In this document: piece by piece, positions 6,993 through 16,471 of the stretch
Position numbering within the stretch: position 1 is the first letter of the stretch
Layout of the letters: the number at the start of each line of letters is the position of its first letter
Origin: Marinibaculum sp040216765
Lineage (GTDB): Bacteria > Pseudomonadota > Alphaproteobacteria > Ferrovibrionales > Ferrovibrionaceae
NCBI GenBank assembly: GCA_040216765.1
Contig: JAVJON010000037.1
Coordinates: forward strand, 186,001-250,000
Direction: 5' to 3'
Length of the DNA stretch: 64,000 nucleotides
Notes under the pieces: generated by a model
Databases searched by the model: none
What the model saw: only the letters and a program-made list of their open reading frames with translations
Told to the model about the DNA's origin: nothing
Program-made: the position numbers and the translations under genes

Positions 6993-9900
6993 CTACGGCA
7001 GGGTCACCGTCATTTCGCCGATGGCGCCGCGGGCGAACAGGTAGGGCTGGTACATGTCCTCCACGAACGGCGCGGGATGGACGTAGCGGCCCGGCGTCAC
7101 CGCGCGCACCAGGTAGGCGAAGGCAAAGCGGCCGGGTTCGCCCTCCAGGTCGATCGCCGCCAGGTAGCGGTCGCTGCGGACCCCTTCGAACAGCGGGCTC
7201 GTCAGGACCGGCAGGAAGGGCAGGGCGGACAGGGCGGCGGTGCCGCCGGTCGCGCTGCTCTCGATCTCCAGCCCCGCCGGCAGCAGGTCGACGACCAGCG
7301 CCTGGTGCTTGCCGCCATCGCGCGCCGCGCCTTCCAGCAGGACGACGAACTGGTCGTTCTGCGCCACCTCGTCGACGGCGATCTCGGTTCCGTCCAGGCG
7401 GAAATAGCGCCGCGCGATGCGGAAGCCCTGCTCGGCCGGCGGCAGGCTGACCGCCGGCACGCCGCGCACCGTCTCATAGGCCCAGACCGGGTCCGGGCCG
7501 GCATTGCGGACCGTCACCGCCGGGTCGCCGCCCTGCAGGCGCTCGGCATGGGCGGTGCGGGTCGGCGGCAGGAGCCGGCCGGCGACCTCCAGCCGCATCC
7601 CGGCCCCGGTGCCGCCGGACACCGCATGGGCGGCGCGCAGCAGCCAGGCCTCTTCCTGGGTGCTCATGGCCGGGCGGGCGGCAGCCGCGGCGGCCACCGC
7701 GCTCAGCAGCGGGGTCAGGCGGTCCGCCGGCACCTCCGCCTCGGCGAGGACCGCCAGGGTGGCGGCCGCGTCCCGCAGGCTGGAGCCGAAGTCGCGCCAG
7801 TCCGCCGCGCGCGGCTCGCCGCCCGCCCTGGCGGCGGAGAGGATCAGCTGCGGCGCATCCTCCAGCGGTTCGCCCGCGGCCCGCTTCGCGGCGCCGAGGA
7901 AGGCCAGGCCGAGCGGCGTGGTGACCTGGCCGGACAGGGTCTCCGCCCAGTAGCGCAGGCCGCTGGCATCCAGCGCCGCCATGCGGGACAGCACGTACAG
8001 CGCATAGGCCTGGCCGTCGGGGGTCAGCCCGTCCGGCGCGTATTGCAGCGCGTTCTTCATCCAGTTGCCGCCCTGGACCATCACCGGATCGGGGATGTCC
8101 TGCCCGCCTGCGCGGGCGCGGGCCAGGAAGTCCATGGCATAGATCGTCAGCCAGGGCTCGCCCGGCCCCTCCAGGCCCCACAGGCCGAAGCTGCCGTCCG
8201 GCTTCTGCCGCGCGACGGTGCTGCGCACCGCGTCCTGCACCGCGGCTGCGGCGGCGATCGGGTCGGCCGGCACGCCGGTCCAGCGGGCGGCGAAGCTGCG
8301 GGCGAAGAGCTCCGGATAGGCGACGGAGACCGCCTGTTCCAGGCAGCGATAGGGATAGCCGCGCAGGGCGGCCAGCAGCGCCGGCACGTTGACGTCAGGC
8401 ACCGGGCTGACGCTCAGGTCGATGCTGGCGGTGCCGGCGGTCATGCCGGCGCCGGCGGCCGAGGCGCTGGTGAAGCTCTCGCCGCCGGCCAGCTGCACCA
8501 TGCGACGCTCGCTCTGCCAGGGCTGCGCCGGGCGCACCGCGATCTCCCAGTCCTGCAGGATCTCCAGCCCGCCGGGCCCGGTGAGCCGCAGCGCCAGGCT
8601 GCCGGTGCCGACCGCCACGCCGGACAGGGTGACGCGGTGGCGGAGCCTGCCGCCGGCGGCGATGTCCTGCTGCAGCCGGCCGCCATCCAGCACGGCGACC
8701 GCGCCGCCGGCCGTGACCTCGGCGGTGTAGCTGCCGGCGCCGCCGCCGACATTGTCGAGCGACAGCATCGCCTCCGCCTCGTCGCCCGGTGCCAGGAACT
8801 GCGGCAGGATCAGGCTGGAGACCACCGGGTTGCGCACGGTCATGCGGGCGCTGCCGGCGCCCACGGCACTGCGGCCCCAGGCCACCGCCATCAGGCGCAG
8901 CTGGCCGTTGAACCCGTCCGGCAGGTCGAAGGTGACTTCCGCGCGGCCCTGCGCATCCGGCGTGACGGGCCCGTCGTAGAGCGCCACCACCTGGACCGTC
9001 TGCACTGTCACGCCGTCGAGGTTGCCGCCGCCATCGCCGCCGGAGCGCGGCTGGCCGCGGATCCCCGTGGCGGGTGCGATCAGCCGCCCGTACAGGTCGT
9101 GGATGTCCATCGCCAGGCGGCGCTGGCCGTAGAAATGGTCGGCCGGGTCCGGGCTCTGGAAATCGGTGAGCTGCAGGATGCCCTCGTCGACGGCGGCGAC
9201 CGCCAATCGCAGCGCGCCGGCCTCGCCGGCCGATGCTATCTGCAGCGGCACGGTGACGGTGCGGCCGGGGCGGGTCGCCGCCGGCGGGTCCAGGGTGACC
9301 TGCAGGGTGCGGGCGGTGGTGCCGATCGGGAACCAGGCGGCCCCCATGGCCCGGGCCGGCCCGCGCGCCGGCCGGTCGCCGTCGGCGGGCTGCTCCGGGC
9401 GATAGGCGGTGGCCAGCAGATAGGCGCCGATGCCCCAGTCGGCCTCCACCGGGATGGCGATATGGCTGCCGGATTCCGGCAGCGGAATCGTGCGGCGATA
9501 GCGCAGGCCGTCATTGACGACCATGAGTTCCAAGACCCCGGCAAAGGGCGCCTTGACGAAGGCCTTCAGCTCCCGCGGGCCGGGGCCGGCGGTGGCGGCG
9601 AGGCTGTCGGGCGACAGGGTCAGCTCCAGCGCGTCGGGCGTGTCCGGCAGGCTGGGGCCGACGCCCCAGCCGACCTGGAAGCGCAGGCTGCTCGCCGCGC
9701 CGGCCGCACGATCCGCGACCTCCAGCCGGTAGCGGCCCCAGGGCAGGCGCTGGGCGACCCGGGCGCGGCCATCCGCGCCGACCGCCAGGCCGGTCTGTTC
9801 CAGCAGCCGGTCGCGCACCGTCTCGCGATAGCGCAGGCGGCCATCCTCCCAGTACCAGAAATAGTCGACATCCTCGGCGATCCAGCTCACCTCCAGGCCG

Positions 9901-12290
9901 GGCGCCGCGGCCGGCTCGCCCTCGCCCTGGACCACGGCGATCTCGAAGGCGGCATCCTGCCCCTCCTCGACGGATGTGCCGGCAAAGGCCGGCTTCAGGC
10001 CGATCGCCGGGCCGTCGCGGCGCACCGGCAGGGTGACGCTGCGCCCGACCGGGCGGCCGCCCTCGTCGAACAGGTTTACGGCGATCCGGGCCTGCAGCGG
10101 CTGTGCCGCGTCGGGCAGCGCCTCCAGCAGCACCGGCAGCACGGCGCGGCCCGCCTGGTCGGTGCGCAGGTCCGGCAGCGGCCGGCGCTGCGGGCTGTAG
10201 GGGTCCTCCGCCATGCCGAAGCGGAAGCCGGGCAGGCCGGGATAGGGGGCCGGGTCCTGCTGCAGGGTCAGCACCGCCTTCACCGGCAGGTCCGCGGCCG
10301 GCGCGCCATAGAGGAATTCGCCCAGGATATCGATCGCCACCGGCGCGCCTTCCCGGATCGCCCGGGCCTGGCTGTCCAGGGTCAGCGCGATGCGCTGGGG
10401 AACGAAATCCTCCACCGTGACCTGCAGGCTGCCGACCGGCTCGCCCGCCGGGTCGGCATAGGCCTCGACGCTCCACTGCCCGGTCTGCGACGCCTGGGCC
10501 AGGACGAAATCGGTGCGCAGGCCGCCCAGCTCGTCGCTGACCGCGCTGCGCCGTGCCGCCTCGCGGCCGTCCGGCCGCTTCAGGCGCAGCACCACCGGCA
10601 TGCCGGGCAGGGCGCGGCCGGCAGGGTCGCGCAGCAGCAGGTTGACCGGCAGGGTCTCGCCCGGGCGGAACACGCCGCGGTCGGAATAGACATAGGCATC
10701 GACCGGCCCCGGTGCCGGCCGCCCGGCGACGCCGCGCTCGCCCAGGTCCAGGGCCGGGCCGGTCAGCTCCAGGAAGGTGAAGTCGCCGGCCCCGGCATTT
10801 TCCGCGAACAGGACGGCCGGGCGGTTGCCGCCCGCGCCGCGCAGCAGGCCCGGCGCGAACAGCGCATGGCCCTGCGCGTCGGTCCGCACCTCGTCCAGCA
10901 CCTGGTTGTTGCGCGACACCAGCTGCAGCGCGACACCTGCCAGCGGCTGCGCGTCGCGCAGCGAGCGGGTCAGGACATGCATGCCGTCCTCGCCCTGGTA
11001 GCTGGTCACGCCGATATCGGAGAGCAGGACCCACTGGCTGGCCCAGTCGGTCCAGGACCATTCCAGCTTTTCCGGGTCGTCGGCATTGGCGGCCACCAGG
11101 ACATAGATGCCGGGCTCGGTGGTCTTCAGCATCTCCGCCAGCGGCACCGCGGTGCGCTGTTCCCGGTTCGGCTCGCCCTGCAGCTCCATGGTGCCGCGCC
11201 AGACCTGCTCGCCGCTATCCTCCGCCAGGGTCTCCACCTGGCCGCCATAGAGCGGGTTCCACAGGCCGTCGCGCAGCTGGTTCACCAGGTTGCGGTCGTC
11301 GATCCGCATCAGGCGCAGCGCGACGGTCCCGACATTCACCGAGCGCAGGTCGACCGCAGGCGCGCGCGCGGTCGGCAGGACATAGGGCCCGGTCGGGAAG
11401 CTGACCGAGGCCGTGCGCTCGCCCACCGTGAAGGACAGTTCCTCGTCCGCCGCCAGGGCGGGGCCGTCGGCCTGCGGCAGGCCCTTGCGCAGGACCGCGC
11501 TGTAGCTCTGGCCGAACGCCAGCCCGGCAATGCAGAGCCCGGCGGCATTGGCGCTGACATTGACCTTCACGTCCGGGTCCATCGCCAGATAGTCGCCAGC
11601 CGGCAGGGGCAGGGGCTGGGCGACCGGCCGGGTGAAGCGGATGCAGGCCTCCGGGATCGACTGGTCGGCCAGGACCTCGACCCGCTCCACCCGCATCAGG
11701 TACTGCGCCTCCAGCCAGTCCAGGCGGTCCTCCTTGAGCTCGGCATTGCCGGTCACCACCCGCGCCTCGCGCAGGGCGGCGGCGGCTTCCGGCCAGTGCC
11801 GGTCCTCCGCCAGCGCATCGCTCAACGCCTCGTAGGCGGGGCCCTGCGCCTTGCCGGCCCTGGCCATGTCCAGCGCCGCCGCGGCGGCGGCGGCGGCCGC
11901 GCTGCCGTTTCCGGCGCTGCGGTAGAGTTCGGAGAGCTTGACGAATTCCGGCAGCCCGCCGGTCGTGCCGCGCAGCCGGTCCCGCTGGATCAGCTGCTTC
12001 TGGAAGGCGATGGCGCGCGCCCAGTTGCCGGCATCGGCCGCCGCGTCACGGCCCGCCGCCAGGGCGTCGCGGGCGATCTGCGGTGCCGCCGGAACCCCGT
12101 CGTGCAGGTCGGCCACAAGCCGCTCCGCCTGGCCGGCGAGCCCGGCCGGCAGGGCATAGCCCTCCGCCGCCTGCGACGGCGCCGCGCCTGCCAGCAGCAG
12201 CAGCGGCAGCAGGGCGGCCAGCAGGGCCAGCCGGGCCGCGGTCCAGCGGCGCGGCGCCGTGCGACGACGGTCGAGAGCGATGAGAGCCAT
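6993..12290 (-). CDS. Alpha-2-macroglobulin family protein (YfhM-like) with thioester
   Basis: This is a 1765-residue periplasmic protease trap. The ATG at 12290 has a GGAGG site about ten bases upstream and opens a signal peptide (LALLAALLPLLLLAGAAPSQA) with no lipobox cysteine, unlike lipoprotein forms such as E. coli YfhM. The macroglobulin-like beta domains follow (DAYVYSDRGVFRPGETLPV is the typical MG/bait-side motif), then the A2M domain and the thioester domain. The reactive motif is intact: C1316-L-E-Q1319 within GYPYRCLEQAVSVAYPELF. Such proteins are thought to trap foreign proteases that breach the outer membrane. The neighbouring pbpC on the same strand could repair wall damage; this pairing is well known. 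Its length is close to the family norm and I see no frameshift. Confidence 0.95.
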   Translation of the reverse strand: MALIALDRRRTAPRRWTAARLALLAALLPLLLLAGAAPSQAAEGYALPAGLAGQAERLVADLHDGVPAAPQIARDALAAGRDAAADAGNWARAIAFQKQLIQRDRLRGTTGGLPEFVKLSELYRSAGNGSAAAAAAAAALDMARAGKAQGPAYEALSDALAEDRHWPEAAAALREARVVTGNAELKEDRLDWLEAQYLMRVERVEVLADQSIPEACIRFTRPVAQPLPLPAGDYLAMDPDVKVNVSANAAGLCIAGLAFGQSYSAVLRKGLPQADGPALAADEELSFTVGERTASVSFPTGPYVLPTARAPAVDLRSVNVGTVALRLMRIDDRNLVNQLRDGLWNPLYGGQVETLAEDSGEQVWRGTMELQGEPNREQRTAVPLAEMLKTTEPGIYVLVAANADDPEKLEWSWTDWASQWVLLSDIGVTSYQGEDGMHVLTRSLRDAQPLAGVALQLVSRNNQVLDEVRTDAQGHALFAPGLLRGAGGNRPAVLFAENAGAGDFTFLELTGPALDLGERGVAGRPAPGPVDAYVYSDRGVFRPGETLPVNLLLRDPAGRALPGMPVVLRLKRPDGREAARRSAVSDELGGLRTDFVLAQASQTGQWSVEAYADPAGEPVGSLQVTVEDFVPQRIALTLDSQARAIREGAPVAIDILGEFLYGAPAADLPVKAVLTLQQDPAPYPGLPGFRFGMAEDPYSPQRRPLPDLRTDQAGRAVLPVLLEALPDAAQPLQARIAVNLFDEGGRPVGRSVTLPVRRDGPAIGLKPAFAGTSVEEGQDAAFEIAVVQGEGEPAAAPGLEVSWIAEDVDYFWYWEDGRLRYRETVRDRLLEQTGLAVGADGRARVAQRLPWGRYRLEVADRAAGAASSLRFQVGWGVGPSLPDTPDALELTLSPDSLAATAGPGPRELKAFVKAPFAGVLELMVVNDGLRYRRTIPLPESGSHIAIPVEADWGIGAYLLATAYRPEQPADGDRPARGPARAMGAAWFPIGTTARTLQVTLDPPAATRPGRTVTVPLQIASAGEAGALRLAVAAVDEGILQLTDFQSPDPADHFYGQRRLAMDIHDLYGRLIAPATGIRGQPRSGGDGGGNLDGVTVQTVQVVALYDGPVTPDAQGRAEVTFDLPDGFNGQLRLMAVAWGRSAVGAGSARMTVRNPVVSSLILPQFLAPGDEAEAMLSLDNVGGGAGSYTAEVTAGGAVAVLDGGRLQQDIAAGGRLRHRVTLSGVAVGTGSLALRLTGPGGLEILQDWEIAVRPAQPWQSERRMVQLAGGESFTSASAAGAGMTAGTASIDLSVSPVPDVNVPALLAALRGYPYRCLEQAVSVAYPELFARSFAARWTGVPADPIAAAAAVQDAVRSTVARQKPDGSFGLWGLEGPGEPWLTIYAMDFLARARAGGQDIPDPVMVQGGNWMKNALQYAPDGLTPDGQAYALYVLSRMAALDASGLRYWAETLSGQVTTPLGLAFLGAAKRAAGEPLEDAPQLILSAARAGGEPRAADWRDFGSSLRDAAATLAVLAEAEVPADRLTPLLSAVAAAAAARPAMSTQEEAWLLRAAHAVSGGTGAGMRLEVAGRLLPPTRTAHAERLQGGDPAVTVRNAGPDPVWAYETVRGVPAVSLPPAEQGFRIARRYFRLDGTEIAVDEVAQNDQFVVLLEGAARDGGKHQALVVDLLPAGLEIESSATGGTAALSALPFLPVLTSPLFEGVRSDRYLAAIDLEGEPGRFAFAYLVRAVTPGRYVHPAPFVEDMYQPYLFARGAIGEMTVTLP

Positions 12291-12422
12291 GGAAAACCTC
12301 CCTGTCGCGCCGCCGGCGGATGACCGGGCCGGCGCGCCGCTGGTGTCTGCAGCCTGTGCCTGTCCCTGATCCTGCCACAGATCGGCGCGCGACGCGCGAG
12401 GGCTCGCAGCGGGCCGGCAGTG

Positions 12423-14096
12423 TCAGAACTGGACGCCGAAGCGGAAGAAGGCGCGCGGGTCGCGATTGCCCTTGGCGGTGTCGCGCAGCAGCGGCTGGGC
12501 CATCTCCAGCGCGCCGGTGACCCGGTCGGCGACCCGCAGGCGCAGGCCGACCGCCAGCGAGGCGCCCTGCGACTGGGAGGCGGCGCCCAGCGCGTCGATG
12601 CGGAACACCGCGCCGTAATCGGCATAGGCATAGAGCTGGTAGTCCTGCAGCAGGTCGGACTCGATCCGCGGCTGGAACACGGCCTCCGCCTTGCCCGCGA
12701 CGCCATGGTCGCCGGTCAGCGCCGAGGGGTCGAAGGCGCGGCCATAGAGCTCGCCGCCATAGCCGAACTGCTCCGCCGAGGGCAGCTGCGCCAGGGCATA
12801 TTGCGCGCTGGCGCCGAGGTTGAGCCGGAATTCCGCATCGATCGCCTGGACCCGCACCAGGTCGAGCCTGGCGAAGCTGAAATCGGGCTTGGCGTTCGCG
12901 CGGCCCAGGCCCTGCGCGCCGGCATCGCGTGCGCCGCAGCAGGCCAGGCCCTGCGACAGGGTCAGCTCCACCAGGTTCACGCCGTTCCAGCCATCGGCGA
13001 AGTCGTAGGCGGCGCCGGCACGCAGGATCCGGTTGGAATCCTTGGAGAACATCTGCCCCAGGATGTCGGTCTTGCTGTAGCGGTAGGTATAGCCGCCCTT
13101 CAGGGTCAGGTTCTCGCGCCGCGAGCGGATCCAGGGATGCGCGGCGCCGATCGTCAGCGACTGGCTTTCGCCCTTCACGTTGAACGGGCGCAGGGTGTCG
13201 CCGGGCTTGGTGGCGTTCGCATTGGCGCGCAGGGTGAGCAGGGTGCCATGGCTGTCCAGCGGGACGCTCGCCGCGACCTCGCCGAAGCGCAGCTCCTCCG
13301 TCTGCTGGGTGACCACGCCGCGCGCCTCGATCCGCGTGTAGTTGCCGAGCAGCGAGTTCACCCCGCCGCCGACCTGCAGCTGGTTCGGCCCGATGAAGCG
13401 GGTGCCGCGATTGTCCATCGCGGCGAAGCCGTCGGCGCGCCGGAACTGCAGCTGCAGGATCAGGTCGGAGGCGCCCGGCGTGTCGAAGGAGGGGATCATC
13501 ACCGCCTTCGCGGCGACCCCCGCCAGGTCGTTCATCAACAGCAGGGCGCGTTCCAGGTCCTTCGCGTTCAGCGGGCGGGAGGCCAGGATCCGGCGGGCAT
13601 AGATGTCGACCAGCCCGCCTTCCTCGGGCACGTCGCCCTCGATCTCGATCTTGTCGACATAGCCCTCGACGACCTGCAGGGTCACGATCCCCTCGCTGAT
13701 CCGCTGCGGCGGCACCAGCACCTGGGTCAGGATATAGCCGTCGTTGCGATACTTCGCGGCGATCGCATCCGCGATCGCGTAGACCCGGTTGAGGTCGACC
13801 TCCTGCCCCAGCAGGTCGCGGTAGAGGTCCAGGAACGCCGTCTCGGGATAGACGGTGGCGCCGGCCACCCGGATGCCGCCCAGCCGGAAGCGGATCTTCG
13901 CCGCCTGTTTCGGCGGCAGCGGCTCCTCCGCCTTCGGCAGGGTCAGGTCCGGCACCGCCAGCGGCTGCAGCGGCTGCTGGAAGCGCTGCTCGACCCGGCC
14001 GGGGCTGAGGCTGTCGTCGAGGCTCTGCGCCCGGGCCGTCCCGGCCGGCAGCGCCGCGGCGGCCGCGAGCAGCAGCGCAGTCGCCAGCCCGGCCAT
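12423..14096 (-). CDS. ShlB/FhaC/HecB-type two-partner secretion outer-membrane transporter
   Basis: This 557-residue protein is a TpsB-type Omp85-family pore. The ATG at 14096 opens a clear signal peptide (LATALLLAAAAALPAGTARAQS). After a linker comes a POTRA_2 domain at about residues 70-150 (IRFRLGGIRVAGATVYPETAFLDLYRDLLG, then VDLNRVYAIADAIAAKYRNDGYILTQVLVP), a second POTRA-like segment (IVTLQVVEGYVDKIEIEGD), and a beta-barrel whose last residue is Phe (FFRFGVQF), the usual outer-membrane insertion signal. The family secretes a large partner adhesin or haemolysin carrying a TPS domain. No such partner gene lies beside it; the upstream neighbours on the same strand are an unknown exported protein (53-base gap) and a FecR-domain protein. 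Confidence 0.92.
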   Translation of the reverse strand: MAGLATALLLAAAAALPAGTARAQSLDDSLSPGRVEQRFQQPLQPLAVPDLTLPKAEEPLPPKQAAKIRFRLGGIRVAGATVYPETAFLDLYRDLLGQEVDLNRVYAIADAIAAKYRNDGYILTQVLVPPQRISEGIVTLQVVEGYVDKIEIEGDVPEEGGLVDIYARRILASRPLNAKDLERALLLMNDLAGVAAKAVMIPSFDTPGASDLILQLQFRRADGFAAMDNRGTRFIGPNQLQVGGGVNSLLGNYTRIEARGVVTQQTEELRFGEVAASVPLDSHGTLLTLRANANATKPGDTLRPFNVKGESQSLTIGAAHPWIRSRRENLTLKGGYTYRYSKTDILGQMFSKDSNRILRAGAAYDFADGWNGVNLVELTLSQGLACCGARDAGAQGLGRANAKPDFSFARLDLVRVQAIDAEFRLNLGASAQYALAQLPSAEQFGYGGELYGRAFDPSALTGDHGVAGKAEAVFQPRIESDLLQDYQLYAYADYGAVFRIDALGAASQSQGASLAVGLRLRVADRVTGALEMAQPLLRDTAKGNRDPRAFFRFGVQF

Positions 14097-14149
14097 GCGC
14101 GGCGTTCCCCGGGGACAGCGCCCGGGCCCGGTCCTGTCGGCGCGGCGGC

Positions 14150-14968
14150 TCACCGTACCGCCGCGACGCCGGCCCGGAATGCGGTCGCCACCCGGTCGTA
14201 CCATTCGGCGCCCCAGCGCTGCATGATCCGCATCACGGCAAGCCGGCGCGGATCGCGCCCGACCTCGCCCTTCGACCAGTCGGCGGCAAGCCAGACCTTG
14301 TCGTCGGTGCGCGATCGCAGCAGAAGCTCCGGGTTCCAGCCATAGGCGACCCGCAGCAGGGCATCGCCATTGGCGAAATGAAAGCGCGAGCCGACCATCG
14401 CCGCCGGCAGGAACAGGTTCTCCGCGTCGGTCCTGGCGTAAAGCGCCTGGAAGCGGGGCCCGGCATCGGCGCGCTCCACCGTGGAGACCGCGCGGACATG
14501 CCAGCAATCCTGGGCCCGGGTGTGGAAATTGCTGCGCTGCTCCTCGTGGAAATAACTGGGATTCCGGCATTCCGGAAAGGCCAGGAAGCCCTTGCCCTGC
14601 CGCTGCACATCGGCGCGCGCATAGATCTCCTGGGTCACCGTATCGCCGTCCAGGGCCAGCAGGCCCACCCTCTCGGTCCCCGTCGCGCCGTCCCTCGACG
14701 TGGCGCTGTCGGCGAAATAGACGGTCCAGGGACCGGGCGGCAGCGGCACCGTGAAGGGGCCCAGGACGACCCGGTCGCGCAACACCGCGCCCGCGACGGG
14801 CAGCTCCGCCGCGGCCTGGCCGGCGGCCGGGTCGTCGCTGCGCAGCTGGCGGGCCTGGGCGGGATCCGATGGCGGGATGCCGGCGGCCAGCATCGCTGCC
14901 AGCCCGGCCGCGCGGCCCAGCCGCGCCGCCTTCCGCCAACCGATCGCACCTGCGGGTCGCATCGCCAT
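14150..14968 (-). CDS. Exported protein of unknown function in the secretion cassette
   Basis: This 272-residue protein is not one I recognise. The ATG at 14968 is used here; an ATG at 14962 has a better G-rich site upstream and would give 270 residues. The N-terminus looks like a signal peptide (RAAGLAAMLAAGIPPSDPAQA). The mature part has a beta-rich start (VVLGPFTVPLPPGPWTVYFAD), then a segment with Cys-Arg and aromatic residues (FPECRNPSYFHEEQRSNF, RAQDCWHVRAVST) whose two cysteines could form a disulphide. The C-terminus is helical (RLAVMRIMQRWGAEWYDRV). It sits between the FecR-domain gene (65 bases upstream) and the TpsB gene (53 bases downstream) on the same strand, so it is probably an accessory of that secretion cassette. 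Confidence 0.75.
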   Translation of the reverse strand: MAMRPAGAIGWRKAARLGRAAGLAAMLAAGIPPSDPAQARQLRSDDPAAGQAAAELPVAGAVLRDRVVLGPFTVPLPPGPWTVYFADSATSRDGATGTERVGLLALDGDTVTQEIYARADVQRQGKGFLAFPECRNPSYFHEEQRSNFHTRAQDCWHVRAVSTVERADAGPRFQALYARTDAENLFLPAAMVGSRFHFANGDALLRVAYGWNPELLLRSRTDDKVWLAADWSKGEVGRDPRRLAVMRIMQRWGAEWYDRVATAFRAGVAAVR

Positions 14969-15033
14969 CCCCCCGAAGCCTTCCGGATGGAATTCAGGCG
15001 GATCGGGCGCCGGGACGCAAGGGCGGCGGAATG

Positions 15034-15795
15034 TCAGCAGGAACAGCCGCTCTTGCGGATCGCCTGGGCGCCGGCCTTGATCTCCTGCAGTTCGCCGGCC
15101 TGCTCCGGGGCGGTCGCCTTCGGGGCGCCGGCGGACACCAGCAGGATGGTGTCCATCTCGGCCACATCCGCTTCCTTCTCGATCGGCGGGGCGGAAGCTT
15201 CCGATGCCGGTGCTTCCGGCGGGACCTGGCTGGCCAGGCCCGCAGGCACGATCTGCGGCGGGCCCTGCGCGCCCTGCACCAGGACCTCGCCGGATTCCAC
15301 GATGATGTCGGTGGTGCCGTCATCGGCCACGATGATGGTCAGGGCGGTGCCCCGGATGCCCAGGGTCGCCGTCGGCGTACGGATCGTATAGGCGCTCTTG
15401 CGCATCTTGCCGCTGACGAAGCGGGCGATCCCGCGTGTCGTGTTGATCACCATGCTGGCATCGCCGCCGCTTGTGTCATAGACGAAATCGTCCAGGGTGA
15501 CCGTGGAGTTCGGGCCGACGGTCAACGAGGTGTCGTCGGCGAAGCGCAGCTTGGACGCGCTGTCGGCTTCCGTCTCGATGCGCTCGTCATGGAACACCGG
15601 GTCCTGTGCCGACAGGCGCCGCTCCTGCGCATCCACCGGCCGGCTCGTCACGATGCGCACCACGGCCTCGGTCTCGCCGATGGTTTCCGCGGCCTGCGCG
15701 GGCGCGGCCTGCAGCAGGCACGGCACCAGCGCCGCCGCAAGCGCGGTGACCGCGCATCTGCGCCCGCCGCCGCTTCCGCCCAGCCGCCTCGCCAT
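15034..15795 (-). CDS. FecR-domain periplasmic protein
   Basis: This 253-residue exported protein begins at ATG 15795 with a signal peptide (VTALAAALVPCLLQAAPAQAAE). The FecR domain covers about residues 70-165, with the hallmark strands SLTVGPNSTVTLDDFVYD, GIARFVSGK and TPTATLGIRGTALTIIV, followed by IIVESGEVLVQ. The C-terminus carries two nearby cysteines (KSGCSC). This stand-alone FecR type has a signal peptide rather than the anti-sigma membrane form, and it often lies beside two-partner-secretion genes in alphaproteobacteria. It is the first gene of the minus-strand cassette that also encodes the unknown 272-residue protein and the TpsB transporter. The 195-bp gap to the divergent MarR gene probably holds its promoter. 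Confidence 0.9.
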   Translation of the reverse strand: MARRLGGSGGGRRCAVTALAAALVPCLLQAAPAQAAETIGETEAVVRIVTSRPVDAQERRLSAQDPVFHDERIETEADSASKLRFADDTSLTVGPNSTVTLDDFVYDTSGGDASMVINTTRGIARFVSGKMRKSAYTIRTPTATLGIRGTALTIIVADDGTTDIIVESGEVLVQGAQGPPQIVPAGLASQVPPEAPASEASAPPIEKEADVAEMDTILLVSAGAPKATAPEQAGELQEIKAGAQAIRKSGCSC

Positions 15796-15990
15796 CCTGC
15801 ACTGCCTCCTTCGTCAGGCTCCATTCCGCCGATCCTAGCATCCGAACCGCCGGCCTGCCTGCCCGGAGCGCGTGATTGTGACCGCCGTCGCACGGGAATC
15901 GCACACGACTAGCCGTTCGAACGATTGGCGCGCGGCCGGTACGATTGTCGAATGCCCTGGCGCCACTGCGGTTCGCAGGACAACGAGCGA

Positions 15991-16446
15991 ATGGACATGG
16001 ACGACATCAATCGTATCGACACGGCCCTCAGCGCTGCATCGCAGCTGGAGCAGGTCTGCCGCCTGGTCCAGGGGCTGTGCCGGCTCGACGAACTGCATCC
16101 GGCGCAATGGTCGGCCCTGCGCTACCTTGCCAAGTCGGAAAAGGCCGGGCGCACGACGAACATGCTGGCCGTGCACCAGGGCACCAATCCGGGAACCGCG
16201 TCCCGGACGATTTCGGCGCTCATGCGCAAGGGGCTGGTCACCAGCACGGTGTCCCGCAGCGACCGGCGCATCCGCACCATCTCGCTGACCGCCGCCGGGC
16301 GCGACCTGCTGGGGCAGGACCCGCTGCAGCGCGTGGCGATCGGCCTGCAGCGCCTGCCGCGGGTCACCCGCGAGCAGCTGCCCGACCTGCTGCAGGACCT
16401 CCACCGCGCCCTGGCGGAGCAGGGGCGGCGGCCCGCGATCGACTGA
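15991..16446 (+). CDS. MarR-family transcriptional regulator
   Basis: This is a 151-residue winged-helix regulator. I chose the ATG at 15991 because AGGA lies ten bases upstream and the protein then begins with the usual dimerisation helix (MDDINRIDTALSAASQLEQV). The helix-turn-helix and wing read HPAQWSALRYLAKSEKAGRTTNMLAVHQGTNPGTASRTISAL, with the wing at RSDRRIRTISLTAAG. It is divergent from the FecR-domain gene, and the shared 195-bp gap includes the 10-bp palindrome CGTTCGAACG (15914-15923), a possible operator. MarR proteins usually repress the divergent gene and themselves, so it may control the secretion cassette. It converges on the TonB-like gene with 25 bases between the stops. Confidence 0.85.
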   Translation: MDMDDINRIDTALSAASQLEQVCRLVQGLCRLDELHPAQWSALRYLAKSEKAGRTTNMLAVHQGTNPGTASRTISALMRKGLVTSTVSRSDRRIRTISLTAAGRDLLGQDPLQRVAIGLQRLPRVTREQLPDLLQDLHRALAEQGRRPAID

Positions 16447-16471
16447 ACGCGCCGGCCCGGGCCGCCCGGGC

